A stretch of 64,000 nt of DNA from Acanthochromis polyacanthus (Eukaryota > Chordata > Actinopteri > Pomacentridae). A program made the translations under genes and the position numbers. Positions 1-12,526 of the stretch are shown here, piece by piece (within the stretch, counting starts at the first letter, position 1; each line of letters begins with the position of its first letter). The stretch covers positions 20,884,521-20,948,520 of the forward strand of contig NC_067124.1 of NCBI RefSeq assembly GCF_021347895.1, given 5' to 3'. Below the pieces are notes generated by a model, which was not told where the DNA came from, ran no database searches, and saw only the letters and a list, made by a program, of their open reading frames with translations.

Positions 1-1050
1 CTCGCACGTTATCTTGATTTACGGGAAGGGTTTTGTAGTGTATTTTTTCTGCCATTACCCCCAGTTCCCCACACAAGGCTACACTCTGGTCAGTATGTAA
101 ATAATGTAACATCACAAACTGCGCCAGTCATGTTGTATGTAGTTCCACCCAGTGAGATACCAACTCTGTTTCAACACATGTCGACTGACGTGTATTTTAG
201 GCCACGTTGGCCATCAGCCACCACATCTTGATGCTAAAATAATATGTAAAGAGAGCTGCCGGCTTTCTCCCACCTCAATGTGAATTCCATGGGTATACAG
301 CAGTATTGTAGTAGTTTAGGTTGTTCATCAGAAAAGGGTGTTTCCTGAACACCGTAGCCATTGCTGAATGCTGACATTAAGTGATCGTCTATGGAAAGTG
401 TCTGACGCCATCTTCCATGAGACACAACTACAGATTAGTAACTAGAGGTTTAATGTAGATGTTAATATCAGCCCCCCTCCCAATCAAAAAGTGTTTCACT
501 TCCTAGCTAGTGGATTGTACCACATTCGATGTTTGTTTTACGGAGTTGTATTGGTAGACTGCATTGTGGACTGAAAAGCATGGAAATAGTGTGAGGTTAA
601 GCTCTGTAAAACATGTGAGTGTTGCATGATTTTGAACTTGCAAGGTGTGCCAGAACAACTAAAATTTTAATTTTAATTCACCCCTTTGGGTCCTAAAATA
701 GGTACTTCAAAAGTAAGAATTATCTGCCCCGCAACTGGATGAACAGTACAACCTTTGTTAGTTTTCAAAAAGTTGAGTTTTTTTTTTTCACCCTGGTTCT
801 AAAGTTGTCAGTATATAAACTGATATATTGCTGACTGTTTCAACTGGAAACTTGGTATAGGATGTGAAAAGTGGTGTAGTTTAAACCCAATGGGATAATG
901 TGTTGTAAGCTGCTTGGTTGGATATGGGCATCGAAATAGAGAAAATTGCGTAATTGTACAGATGAAAAACACGTTTGTATAAAAAAACATATTTTTGTAC
1001 TTCATCAGATCTCTACATGCATGTCAGCAATAAACTTTGATATGGAAACA
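1..1050 (+). other. Possible 3' UTR of a plus-strand gene off the left edge
   Basis: There is no coding frame, but an isolated AATAAA at 1029-1034 is followed by tttgatatgg and a GT-rich segment, the usual layout of a gene end. In human, STK40 lies next to EVA1B in the same orientation, which would place the stk40 end here. This is synteny-based inference only. Confidence 0.25.
1029..1034 (+). terminator. Candidate polyadenylation signal AATAAA
   Basis: The hexamer in gtcagcaataaactttg has downstream GT-rich bases (ttggtcacgtc). See the preceding 3' UTR inference. Confidence 0.3.
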
Positions 1051-1088
1051 TTCAACTTGGTCACGTCTTAAATGAGTTCTTACACTCC

Positions 1089-1102
1089 CCACTAGGTGGA
1101 GC
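1089..1102 (+). promoter_or_regulatory. CTCF-like site
   Basis: CCACTAGGTGGAGC matches the CTCF core except that A replaces C after GTGG. It lies just beyond the candidate gene end. Confidence 0.3.
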
Positions 1103-4100
1103 AATTTCTTTGAAAATGTAACTGCCACAGTAAGAGTAGTATATAATGTGGAATCTTACAAGACATAATACTGAGTATTCTTTTACATATTTCTTTACCA
1201 GATGTGGGCAATACAACATAGAAAAAAATAATAAATTATTTGTCTATGCCAGTCATCTGTGTGTGCTTTTACATTGTATTACTTTTATGAAGACTAAACA
1301 AACTACAAAAACTGACTCTTTGTACGTCTATAGTGCCTCAGCCTTGTGGTGAGTCTAGTTTTGGGCCAGACCAAGGGAGACCTGCTCAGACAGGAAGCCT
1401 CCTGCTGACTGGCAGCGCTGCAGTACCCTGTGGGTTTCTCTGCTGAGCTTTCACCTTACGTCGGGTCTTTGAATACATGCACATCCTCTTGGAGCTTGGC
1501 AGTAATTCCATTAGAAATGTTATATATGCCCAAAACGCAAAGCCATTATAAGCAGACCTGATAGATATTTTGGCTTAAATCTGTGGTAAAGGTGAATGAC
1601 ACATGGAATACTGTGTAGTCAGCATATTAGCCTTTGCTTTAGTCCACTGACGCATACCCACAAGTACATTGTGGGTCTGCATTTTAGTTCCCAAAGGCAA
1701 CAATACTAATTCAAAACAAGAGTTGCCTGTAACCGTTCACACCCCTCTGTGTCTCGATTAGGTCTCTCCTCTGGATCATGCACCCCTCTTCCAACATGTC
1801 AAGATGGGTGGAAACATCCAGAGATCTCAAGGGTCAAAGTTTAACAGATGCTTTGTCCCCATAAATTACAACCAGCTGGCCATGAGGAGGTCCATCCTGG
1901 ATTCATATGTATCTCAAACAAACAAGTGCTCATTAAAGACTATGTCAGACATCTACAATGCTCTTGCCTAATTACCTTAGAGAGCATTACATATTAGGTT
2001 TCTCTAGAAAAGAGCATGATTTATGCAGCTGGACATGAATAACAAAGGATGAACAGGGATCCACATTTCCACTCGTGTGTATGTTGCAGTCATATCATAG
2101 CTTTGTGCGTGTGTTTTATTGGTAGTGGAGTGTATTCAGTTGCTAAAAATGTGTTAGAAATAACCGATCCAAGTGCACAGCTGCATCAACCTGGTAGTTA
2201 TTACTCTGTGTTTATGTCTGTTGGACCGTGTGAATGTAAGTCTCCAGCTGTGTCAGGCATGGTAAGGCTTTATGGGCTTTCCTGTGAAGGCACTTGAGCA
2301 AAACACGCAAAACCAAATTGTATGCTGCATTGTAGCTGAAAACAAATGGCTTTACAACATTGAGTACCCGCCACATAAAATCAGATGATCTACGCCTCAT
2401 AGGGTTGAGCATGAGATTTCATGCAGGTGAATGATGAGCTGGTGGAAGTTTGCTCCACTGAACATGTGCCCTCACTCCCTAATGATTATTCAATGTCTAG
2501 GCAGGCCCAGGCTGCACTTGGTATGTTATTCCTAATGTGTCAGTCAAGCAGATAAGCAAACAAGAAATACTGCCCTCACTCAATCACAAAAACGGGTATT
2601 TTCGAGGTCAGTTGCGATGAACATGAATCCAGCAAAATTTATGAAGGACGTCATGAACAAACTGTCCTTTCCAGGACAGAGCCGGGAGATGTGGTTTCCC
2701 CCAGGTTCAACCTCTAAGGAGCATGAAAATACATCGCAAATAGCTATCTGTGCTTCAATTTTGATATTTCATCACCACCATTATTAGAATTCTTGCTACA
2801 GCCCTTTGCCATTGCACTCACTCTCCCCTTTTATGATAGTAAAGTGCATTGTGTGTAGCCTCCGTACCCTCATCCCGACTGGTAGCTGCAGCTGGATTGG
2901 GCCAATCCTGACTCCAGTCTCCAATCAAGCTGCACACCTGCTTTTAAAAGTCTCGTCAACCTGGCCTTCTGGGACCGTTTGTTGTGAGAAGTGATGAGCT
3001 CGCCCATGTGTGTTTCTATAACTTGTGTCAAACTTGGTTGAGACACTTGTTACATTTGAGGGTTGAGGGCATAGATAGGAAGACCCTTAACATCCTTTCA
3101 ATAATCCCCTCAGTTCACTCAGGTAGACAATGTCCATCTGCTGTTTTTGTTACACCTTGCTCACCCTAGACAGCTGGGTTGTAACAATCCTCCAAACTGT
3201 TTCTTCCATACAGGGTTGCAGTTGTAGGAATGCTCCAACCACCTTGTTGCCAGCAACGTCTTCCAGTTATGAATCAATTCTTGATGCAAATGCATTTTGA
3301 TATTTATACAAGATGAACTTTTGGCCCAGAAATGACTTGATAATTATTCTTACCTTCCAAAAGCATAAACCTGTATAGGTAATATCCACTCTCCCTTTGA
3401 ATGAGACAGTACTGAACAAGCATTTGTTTTCCGTCAATACCTGACAGACTCTTAAAAAGAGGAGAAGATGAGATTAGCAGCTTTACGGTTTGCACTACAG
3501 ACATTCTCAGCTGAGTTCATTTTTGTTGGCAAGCAGCAAAACAGGCCTCGAAACAGAAAGAGCATACGGTCCCCATGTGAGGAGCAAAGAGGGAAAACAT
3601 TTGGAAGTTGTTTTTTCTTTTTTTTAGGTTTGTCTTCAGTCTTGTTCAGTCTTAGAACACATGATAAAACAGACAATTTATAAGTGAAACATATTTACAG
3701 TAGTGAAGGGATACAGTGCCACAAAAACACAAATTGTCAAATCTTTGTTCTATCGTTGATTCTTTCATTTTCAGCTAGTCACTTTGAAATCAGCGTTATT
3801 ACTCTAGAGGGGGGTCCCTTTATCTCTTTACGTGATAACTTCATTTAAAACAAATGTGTGAACAAAACCACTAGTCCTCATATTCTCCCCACATTAAACA
3901 GAAAAACCAAATTCAGTCACAGACAGCAACTTAGATGTGGCTGTAAAACTGGTGCCAGCAGGAGAAGACTTTGTTGTGGCACCATACACATGGCACAGTA
4001 ATGTGATCAGGGAACTGAACCGACCAAGTCTAAAAAGATAAAGATTGTTTTCTTGTGATTAATCAACTGTCTCTCTCTATGCATTGAAAATCAACAATCA

Positions 4101-4288
4101 AACAAATAAAAGGGTGCAACAATGTGATGGTCAATGTGTTCAGTTTTCAAGGGAAAATCAATAGAGACACTTTATTATTGAGTGTTTAACGAAAGCCACA
4201 AAGTGTGACTTAAAAGTAGAGTCAGTAATTCTTACCCTAAATAGTTGTCATATTCAGTGACTTTTTCCATGTCTGGAAAGTCAGTCAT
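1103..4288. other. Intergenic, no gene seen
   Basis: Unremarkable sequence with stop codons in all frames and only short open frames without splice-site support. A few TG-rich patches occur (2090-2140). No repeat family was recognised. Confidence 0.5.
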
Positions 4289-4620
4289 TTCAATTCAATT
4301 CAGTTTCATCTTTATAGCGCCAATTCACAGCATATGTCATCTCAGCACCTCACATATTTAAAACAAAGAACAGAGAATCCAACAGTCCAAGGTTGCCTTT
4401 GGATTACCTTTAACCAAGCAGTCGGCGATAGTGTGAAGGAACCAAAACAAAAATAAACTTTCGATAGGGAGGGAAAAGGTGGCAATCTGCCTTGACCAGT
4501 TGGTGTGAGAGTGAGGGGATATGGGATAGCAGGATAGTAGGTGGTCATCTGTAAGTCAGAGTGGGTTGGATAGATCAATGCAGCACTGCTCCAATATTTC
4601 CCATGCACCTCTGGGCTTGT
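4289..4620 (+). repeat. Degraded copy of a widespread teleost interspersed repeat
   Basis: It starts with the hallmark run tcaattcaattcagtttc, then tttatagcgcc, then aatccaacag, a GCGA-GTG-AAGGAA segment, ggcaatctgcc and a gttggtgtgagagtgagggg end. The order matches a repeat common in percomorph genomes (TTTATATAGCGCC type). Family name not assigned; recognised from memory. Confidence 0.65.
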
Positions 4621-7436
4621 ACTCAGGACACACAGAGAACTTTTTCTGGCCTTTTCTGTGGATGCATGTCCTGTTTTGTGTCCTTACACTGAGCTAACTT
4701 AACTGACACCTGATTCCACCTACATATGAGAGGCACTCGTCTCAACTTCTCCATCTAACTCAATCAGGTGGTTGGATCTGATGTTTAACTTGCAGAAGAT
4801 CCTGTTGCATTAGTCATAGAGGGCTGCTAACTAAGAATTGTTCTGCTTTGTTTGGCATCAACATTCACCAATCTGGTATGCAATCCTGCCAGGAAGTATC
4901 ATTGCAAAAGCTCCATGCAGACCCAGGGAATAACCCCTCTTACTCACAATCATCTGAAACACATCAGAGTGCATGTGGCCAGAAGATTGTTTACAGCTGC
5001 TATGTTTCTCTCTCTGACCTTGTGCTGTTCTGTGAGAGAAACAGCTCTGTTTCTTGTCTCTTTCAGGATGACATCTTGGGATATTTGTATGTTCTTTAAT
5101 TAGTCTTCGGAGCATTTCCATTTGACATGATGCAGGAATGTTGTGATGGTCCATACGGTCCTTGCATGTTTTGCCTACACAAGGCTTTATTTTAATGTGA
5201 GAATGAGCACGCTCTCCCTAAATCTCAACAGTAAGATGCTGATAAGAACCAGGCCAGCCAACCTTATTGCAACGTTGTCACTTTTTGTCCTTTCAAATAA
5301 CTTCTTGTTTGTACTGTTTCTGAACAGGCTTTCCTTGCACATTCAAATCCTACTGAAGTCCCACTTCTCTTTCTACCTTTCTTCACCTCTTCAACCCATC
5401 CGTCAGGAGCCAAGTGGGAAATCCAGCATGGCGCAAGAATGAGTGTGTCATTTTCAAACTGCCCGCTAACACTGAACATCTGGTCCTACGGAGAGGAGGG
5501 CGACCCCGTCAATGGGAGCCCTTGTCTCCCCTGTCAACAGCCTGCCACAAGGTGAACAAGGAGGCGTGTGTGTGTTATAAATGTGAGTGTGTTTGTGTGT
5601 TTGTACTGATACTTTTCCTACTGGAAAGATCTTAAACAAGCACCATTCAGACTGAAATACTGTTTATCTGTCGAAGAAGCCACCGTAATTTGAATATTTT
5701 TCTTTACTATTACCTGAAAATAAGAAGATAAATCTGCAACTTATTGTAAAACAAATGCTTCAGATTCAAGGTTCATTTCTTAAATATAGTGCAGAGGTGC
5801 TTCACAACTGACACATGCAACTTCATGCATACTGATGTTTCAGGCCAAGTGTTTTTTCTTGACACGCTAGTTGTTGGACTACACATCGATATCATCAATA
5901 ACAGTGCAATGAATCCATGAATCAACAAAATCCAGCTGACAACAACAAGACAGATTACATATAATGTGATTTTTTAAAATCATATTTCTGTGTATTCTTT
6001 AGTAATAAGTAAATTGCTTGATGTGTATCTATTCTGTAAGGATTACTGGAATGTTTCCAAAAACACAAGAATGTAAAATCTTCGTTGAAGCCTTCAAATG
6101 TGACTGTTTAGTATTTCTCTTCCACCCACATTTGGGGACACTCCTCCTCTGTGCCCATTACATAAATCACAATAATTCAAATGCTGAGGATCTGGCAACT
6201 TAAGGAGCTTCATACAAAAAGCATCTTTTCTTGCTTGCGAAGCTTTTTGGTTTTATCTCAGATTAGCAAAATTCCACGTGCATTTCAGTCCAGTAAAATA
6301 CATAAGAAGAACCAGTAAGGTTTCTTTATGTGGGGTTGCAAACATGGTCCCTTTGTTAAATTTAGTTGTTTATTTCAGCAGATGGGTCTTGTTAGCTAAT
6401 AAATTCAGTGCCTTATTGCTGCCACGTGTGTGGGAACTGGTGTCTGACATCAAGCAAGCTGAAGAGGAGCTTTTCCTGGAAGATCTGTGTACTTGAATAT
6501 CTTCCATGCAAGTCTAACCTTTCAGTGAATAAGAAGAATCATTTCATCCAATCACATTTTCATGTTCTGGCCACATTGTTTTATTTTAGATACATGAGAG
6601 TCCCAAATGATCATTGAAAGTTGGATTTTTGGAGTGCCATTACCCTAAATCATGTGCATAATTAGGTGTAATGTAAACTGTGTCTCACATTTGAATTTAT
6701 TCTTTTTGGTGGTTGTTAGAGGTGAAAGCTGTAACATAATTTAAAAGCTAAAGTATGTCACTCCGTGCACAGTAAGGTTTCCTGCCAGAGAGCAAAATTT
6801 GATTGTGTAATTAGGGAGTTTTGGTTTCCAGTTAAGTACAATGGAACTTTATCTAAGCTGATGAGACTTTAAATAAACAAATCTCAATCAGTGTAAACTA
6901 AAACGAGAATAACAGAGCCAGTTTGACATGGACTGAGTGCAGAAGCGGTTTGGTTTTTATGTAAATTCCAAATGTTGAAAAATGACAGAATGAGGTCCTG
7001 GCCTCTGGGATTTTTTTTGGCAAGCTTGCCTTCCAAAAATAAAAAATAAGAAAAAAAAAACCCTCAACAGAATCTGAATGTACGCACTCTCGAAATGATC
7101 CCACGCTGACCAGTTGTGGGTAGGAGTGTTAGCTTGGGAAAAGAGCGGCTGTCTATTGACGGTGATTACAACTCTCACAGCTGTCCCCACTCAGCACAGT
7201 CAGCACAGAGAAAACTGCAGGAGCTCTGCTTATGTTAAATTGCAGCGGAAAAGCAGTGGAAAACTCAGCCTCTCTCTGTCTGTCTGCACCTCTCTGTCAC
7301 CTCTAATGGTGTTTGGGCTCACACTACATTCTCTCTCTACACTCAGAGACATAAACTGTTAAGACACATCATTAAATCAGTTGTGGACATTCCAGCATGT
7401 GTAGAATAGTACAGGCTGATGCTTCTATTTTAATAA
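4621..7436. other. Intergenic, with one exon-like segment
   Basis: No recognised gene. One segment at 5407-5551 has a strong acceptor, a donor and one open phase (see findings). GT-rich patch at 5563-5605, A-rich run at 7040-7060. Confidence 0.45.
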
Positions 7437-7636
7437 AGGGTGGACTTTGACGCGGGGGGGCCAGCTGCCCCATACTTTTCGCTAGCCGAGCTGCTAGCCG
7501 AGCTGCTAGCTGAGCTGCTAAGCTGCCTGCCTGGCTAAATACTGGAGCTATGTCGAAAATTCATTTCTCCATCACTCGCATGTATGAAATTACATATGGA
7601 AACAGAACCCAGGTTGAAAAAAAACAAAGTTCCCCT
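7437..7636 (-). mobile_element. Single-arm copy of the TTAA foldback element
   Basis: It matches the right arm of the element at 23826-24443: AGGGTGGACTTTGACGCGGG, cccatacttt-tcgctagc, gctaagctgcctgcctggc, ggagctatgtcgaaaatt, then the terminus ending CCCCT followed by TTAA. A GCTAGC-CGAGCTGCTAGC stretch is locally tandemly repeated. TTAA also occurs at 7430-7433, four bases from the left edge, so this may be an internal-deletion derivative rather than a simple fragment. Confidence 0.7.
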
Positions 7637-10600
7637 TTAAGATATTCAAAAATAACCATTTTTGCACTTGGAATCAAAGTTTTCTTTTTATATGTACTAT
7701 AAAAAGTCATAAGAATCATTTGAGAGTTTTTGAAATTTAACTTTTTTCTTCTTCTTTTTTACTCTCTGGTTGTTGTTTACTCCTGGAATCAGCTGCCTGA
7801 ACTGTCCATAAGGTATTTTACCATTTGTGGCACGAACTGACTCAAGCAGCTGTTAACCAGAGCACAGAAAGGGAGACGTATATCTGCTGTTGCATTTGTG
7901 TTTGATGTTTTGACTTTTTATCTACTTCTTTCAGCACATTAACAACATCACCACATAAGTCTGCTGAACATCTTCAGTGCATTTCACACACTAAAAGTAG
8001 ACAATTACATTTAGCGCATAAGGTTTTGGCATCGTGTGTGGGAGTGCAACAGCTGAATCATCTACTGAAATCAACTGATTTCTCTTGACATACGAGAATG
8101 TTGAGGAAAATAAGGCCCACCACATTGGGTGTTCAAAAACCACAAGGGGTTATATGCTCATCATCATTCCAGTAAAGATACCAGATTTACCAAAATGTTG
8201 AATAAATTCTGACTGTCACATCCTCCTCCTCTTCTTCTCAAGTGCCTCCCACGCCTTCATCCTGTATCTGGTGATGGCAAACAGCCCCTGGATTTCCTCT
8301 CGCTGCCCCTTCAGAAGTGAGCTTTGGTGTGGGCGGTCAATACGCGTCTCTTTGTGTGTGCTGTAAATATTTTTTCTCCAATCAAAGAGCCAGACTTCTG
8401 AGCTCGGTCTAATCTCTGGAAGTCCATCGCTAAGACTCACATCAAAGCACAGGATGAGGCAGATGAGTTCAGGGAGTGAGAGAGCGCACATCTCTTCCAC
8501 TTTGCTGAGCGCTATTGTAGCAAGAGGGAACGTACTATTTCGTCTTGCAGATAAGCATTTAGCAGAAAATGTGTGTGCAAGTATGCAACATCGTGAAACA
8601 GATCAGGATTTAAGAAATATGAAAATACTGTTTTTGTTGTTTGTTTGGATATAACTGTGAAGCTAGGTTTGAAGAAGTAAAGCATGCCTATCCTAAATGG
8701 AATCCAGTTTTTCATATACTGTTACATCACTATTTTATGTGGATCGCCAAGATGTAAAAAGATAAAGTTTTAAAGCAAACGAATCAGGTGAATCTGAAGA
8801 AATACAAGGGAATACAATGTACTTTTGCTCTATAGGCCTAATTACCACAGATTTTAGCTGTTTTTTTCTTTTATTTGTTTACATATTGGCCTATTAGCAC
8901 CATTGAAAGCACACTGAATTACTGTCCACGGGTTCATGCACATGTATAGACTCTTATTTTTGAAATTATGAAAATTTAATCAGAGAGGGCATCAGACATA
9001 ATGACACAAACTGCAGCCACCAATGCATGTCATTGATTTTCACCTCAGGTAGTATTATCATTGCCTCATATATCTCCCAGTGCAAATTTCAGCTACAGTC
9101 ACATTTGCTGTGTCTTGGATAATCAAGTTGATTCAGATTCCATGTCTGTATTTCAGGTCTTTAAATGAAAAGACTGACAGTGTTCTTCATTTTTGTCATT
9201 GTCCTCAAGATTCAAGAAAAAATACCGTAAGAAGCTACAGCTACAATACAAAATTACACCCAAAAATCAGAAAATTTACATGCAATTTCATCCAATTTGC
9301 AAGAACACTAAAAATAGCCAGCTATCACGAAGAAGATACATACATTGTGGAAAAGAAGATGAAACTTTTATTTTCACTGTTGCATCAATGAATTTTGAAC
9401 ATGTCCACAAATATCTGCACCACACTTTATTGAATGAGAAACAGAAATCAAGGGAAACTCAAGAGCAGGAAGCAACAACAACCCACCTCCAACACTAGCA
9501 CAGATGATATTTTTTAACCTACTCTTTTCTGTTTCTCTATGAGCCATCACTCTGCCCACAGAAAGTCAAATAGAGCTGGAGGTAGTCATTATGGCTTCCC
9601 AGAGCAATGCTTGACTGACTGCTCAGTCAGGACAAAGTGGGTGCACAGTGGTTCTTCTAGTACACACAGGGTGACAAACATTCATATAGGGTATAATTCT
9701 TGCGGCTGTGTCTTCGACCCCAGTGAGGCATGGGTGGAGTGCCACTTACTAAAACTAAACCAGGATTCCCCATGTGGTGCCAGGCACCCATGGAGTAGAA
9801 ACATGTCTGGACCAAATGCTGGCTACATCCTGGTCCAGATGTGAATTCTTTAGAGGTTTGGTTTGGGATCTGTCCCATCCCGGCTGTTGGTTTGTTTTGC
9901 AGTCACATATCTTTGTATGAAGCTGCAACCGTTATAGCAGCAGGATATAGGAAACAGGACTGAAGTCTCAGGAGGTCTGTCACAGATTAAGTCCATGTTT
10001 GGAGGTGCGCTGTCTTTCCTCTCTGAATTTGCTGCTTCTTCCTCTGTTGGGTGTTTTTTAGTCTTTTGACTGCTGTTGGTCATTTTAGAGGTTTGCTTGG
10101 TTAGGGATCAGTCTGGATTTGGTCATGGCTCGTAGCAATGTGTTTATTTCTCAACTGTGTTCTGCAGCTACTTTATCTGAGTACAGCACCGCTGCAGCAC
10201 CGTTATCACAGCTGCATAACACTTCCAGTACATACGTCATGCTATGTTAGATGCACTATTCATAAAAAAAACACACAGACTGTGTTAAATGTTTAAAAAT
10301 AATTTAACATTTTGACAGAATAGCTTTAATTACTGTACACACAGGGTGTGTACTTGAGCTCTGTATAGACTGAGAAAATTAGGACCTGCTCTTTACATTC
10401 CTTTTGCACGCTCTTTTTAAAAGGGAACAGTGGCTGAAAGTCCTGACAGGCTATCATTTCCCCTGAGAAAATGAATGTATTTGAAAAATGTGGCAGCGAG
10501 GCTATATCATTTGATGCTTTTTGTTTTTTTTTCTGGAAGTGACGCAGAGTTCTGTGTGAAGTGCACTGAAATAACATGGATAAAGAACCGTTTTAGAAGG

Positions 10601-11242
10601 CTGAATATTACACAGATAGCATCTCTTCCTGTGTTAATTGAATTCAGATACCACAGGAGTCATTTCAGCTCTGGGAACACATTAACCTTATGCCCTTTAT
10701 TGTGCTTCATTTGGCAACCACTTGTATGCTGTAATTATTAATTTGAGATCTCTAAGTGACTGTCATCCCACACAGTCGGTGATTATGAATAAGTGCATTG
10801 AACAAATCAGTGGACAAAACAGAAAAAAATATTATTATTTTGGAGGTCAAAGAATTTTTTTTAGCAAATTAATTCCCAGAATGTGTCTTTAAAATACTGC
10901 AAAGATGGTTCATTTTACTAAAACTGTGTAACCCCTGGTTTTGACCCTGTTCTAAACAGGCTGTTGTCTATAAATGCAGCTGAGTGGCTGCTGTCCATGG
11001 GTCCTCCAGGAAGAAGACTCTCTCTGCATCTGTGATTGACAGCACAGAACAAAACAACTGACTCTACAACAGCTGACACAGAGAGACAGGACTTCACATG
11101 GCCTTCAATTTTTTTCTTTGGATGATTATTTTACAATGAAATATTGCTCAATTGAAGGAAGCAGCGCTGTTGTTTTGACTGAAGTGTGTGCTGAGTTTAT
11201 CAGACAATGTTACAGTCAACGTTAGTTATAATCAGCAGTAAA
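7637..11242. other. Intergenic, no gene seen
   Basis: No splice-supported coding frames. A minus-strand open frame near 8216-8308 has coding-like codons but no partner exons (see findings). Frames near 9080-9498 and 9539-9844 are composition-driven or chance. Confidence 0.45.
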
Positions 11243-11306
11243 GCTAATAGCATAGTTGCCTAAGTCATGAAGACCAAAAAATGACTTAGACAATTATGCT
11301 ATTAGG
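11243..11306. repeat. Long hairpin, 26-bp arms
   Basis: Arms 11243-11268 and 11281-11306 (GCTAATAGCATAGTTGCCTA... and its complement) pair at 23 of 26 positions around a 12-nt loop. It is MITE-like or another small foldback. Confidence 0.6.
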
Positions 11307-11851
11307 CTAACGATATGTGAAAACAGACAGCAGGGGAGAAGGAACCAGATGTGAAGGATTGATACAGTTGTGTCTAGTCCCCTTTTATTTCTGAATGTCC
11401 TTCAGAAATTAAAACTTCTGTATGGCTTTGACCTGTGGCCATATGATCAAAGCTAAACTAATTTTAGTCGCATTAGCAGCAAAATACACACCCCCCATTG
11501 AGGATTTTCCTATTGCTGTGGTAACGCTGGCATCAATAATAAAAATAATTCACTTAATCTTGAGGTCTACGGATGCAAGGAGTGCATGAAGAGACTTTTG
11601 TCCACTCTCGCAGCCAACAGCAGAAAGTTTGGTGTGTTTTGCTCATGGATTAGTTAGCAGAAGCAGCTCTAGAAAGTAAATAAACCTGGCGGACTGTGAG
11701 GGACCTGTTCATTCTGAAAGGCTCATCTAGAAGCATTAAGGAGGCGGGAAAATGCAAAGTTTGAGCAAAACTATTGGTTCCTTTGTATGAATGCAACTGC
11801 TCAGTAAAATTCTTACCGGCTTATAAAGCGGGGAGGCTTTGCCTGGAAAAT

Positions 11852-11903
11852 CCAGACTGACTTTATTTATGTATCAGTATAAATACAAATAAAGGCAGTC
11901 TGG
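11852..11903. repeat. Inverted repeat upstream of the ZAD-like ORF
   Basis: CCAGACTGACTTTATTT at 11852-11868 is mirrored by AAATAAAGGCAGTCTGG at 11887-11903 (16 of 17 paired) around an 18-nt loop. It resembles fused short transposon ends. Confidence 0.55.
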
Positions 11904-11968
11904 CATTGTGATGATAGGAGACGATTTCAAAAAGGAGGGGCTAACGAATGCAGCTTGAACGAGAAAGA

Positions 11969-11977
11969 ACCAATCAG
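11969..11977 (+). promoter_or_regulatory. CCAAT box upstream of the ZAD-like ORF
   Basis: ACCAATCAG, a full NF-Y type CCAAT box, lies 61 nt before the chosen ATG in a locally GC-richer segment (aacacggatgtgacgcacg). It suggests that the ORF is, or was, transcribed. Confidence 0.4.
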
Positions 11978-12037
11978 CGTAACACGGATGTGACGCACGA
12001 ACAAATCGGCCTTGTAGTCCATGTAGTCCAAACAACA

Positions 12038-12526
12038 ATGGCATGCAGCGGAGAAAGCATCGCGGTGAATGATTACTGCCGTTTTTGTCACAAAAATCTG
12101 CGAATACATGGGGTACTCTCAAGTACAACACTTATTTTTGAAAAGGCTACGCAACAAAAGACTCCTTCCGAACGATTAGCGGTGTTAGGAATAGCTTTAA
12201 ATCGGAGCCAAACCAAGTCGGTGCGTATGTGTAAAAGTTGCTTAAATTTACTCACACGTTTGGAATGGGATTTTCCTCTGTACAAACAATGGCAAGAAGC
12301 CGAAAGTAACGAGCCATGCACTGCCTGCTCATCGTCGGAAGATGACGCAGCATTAACTCCCACCTCCCGTGCTATGATTGGTCGTACCAAACTTTCCCGG
12401 GAAGGAAACGCGATTCAATTCGCCCAATGCCAAACTGATTCTCCTGTATCTCCTAACATGGAGATAGGAGATTACATGGAGATTCAGTTTGGATTTTCCA
12501 AGCTAGGGGAGGCTATCTTGTTGTGA
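12038..12526 (+). CDS. Putative small protein with ZAD-like C-x2-C...C-x2-C zinc module, intronless, unidentified
   Basis: 162 residues from ATG 12038 (context acaacaATGG). The frame is also open from an ATG at 11948, but a CCAAT box at 11969-11977 and the better context favour 12038. Cys14-x2-Cys17 (YCRFCHKNLRIHG) and Cys65-x2-Cys68 (MCKSCLNLL) are spaced as in zinc-finger-associated (ZAD) or similar treble-clef modules. A further pair, CTAC, lies near residue 94. A Trp/Tyr-rich helix follows (LEWDFPLYKQW), then a Ser/Asp-rich tail with no DNA-binding fingers. This suggests either the first exon of a longer gene or a remnant of a transposon-derived gene. Base composition is more GC-rich than the flanks. 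I recall fish-only proteins that begin in this style but cannot name the family. No splice donor or polyadenylation signal was convincingly found. Confidence 0.5.
   Translation: MACSGESIAVNDYCRFCHKNLRIHGVLSSTTLIFEKATQQKTPSERLAVLGIALNRSQTKSVRMCKSCLNLLTRLEWDFPLYKQWQEAESNEPCTACSSSEDDAALTPTSRAMIGRTKLSREGNAIQFAQCQTDSPVSPNMEIGDYMEIQFGFSKLGEAILL

Noticed and set aside
9539..9844. 101-codon ORF with several Cys and Gly
   Set aside because: No domain and overlaps another open frame on the opposite strand; no splice support.
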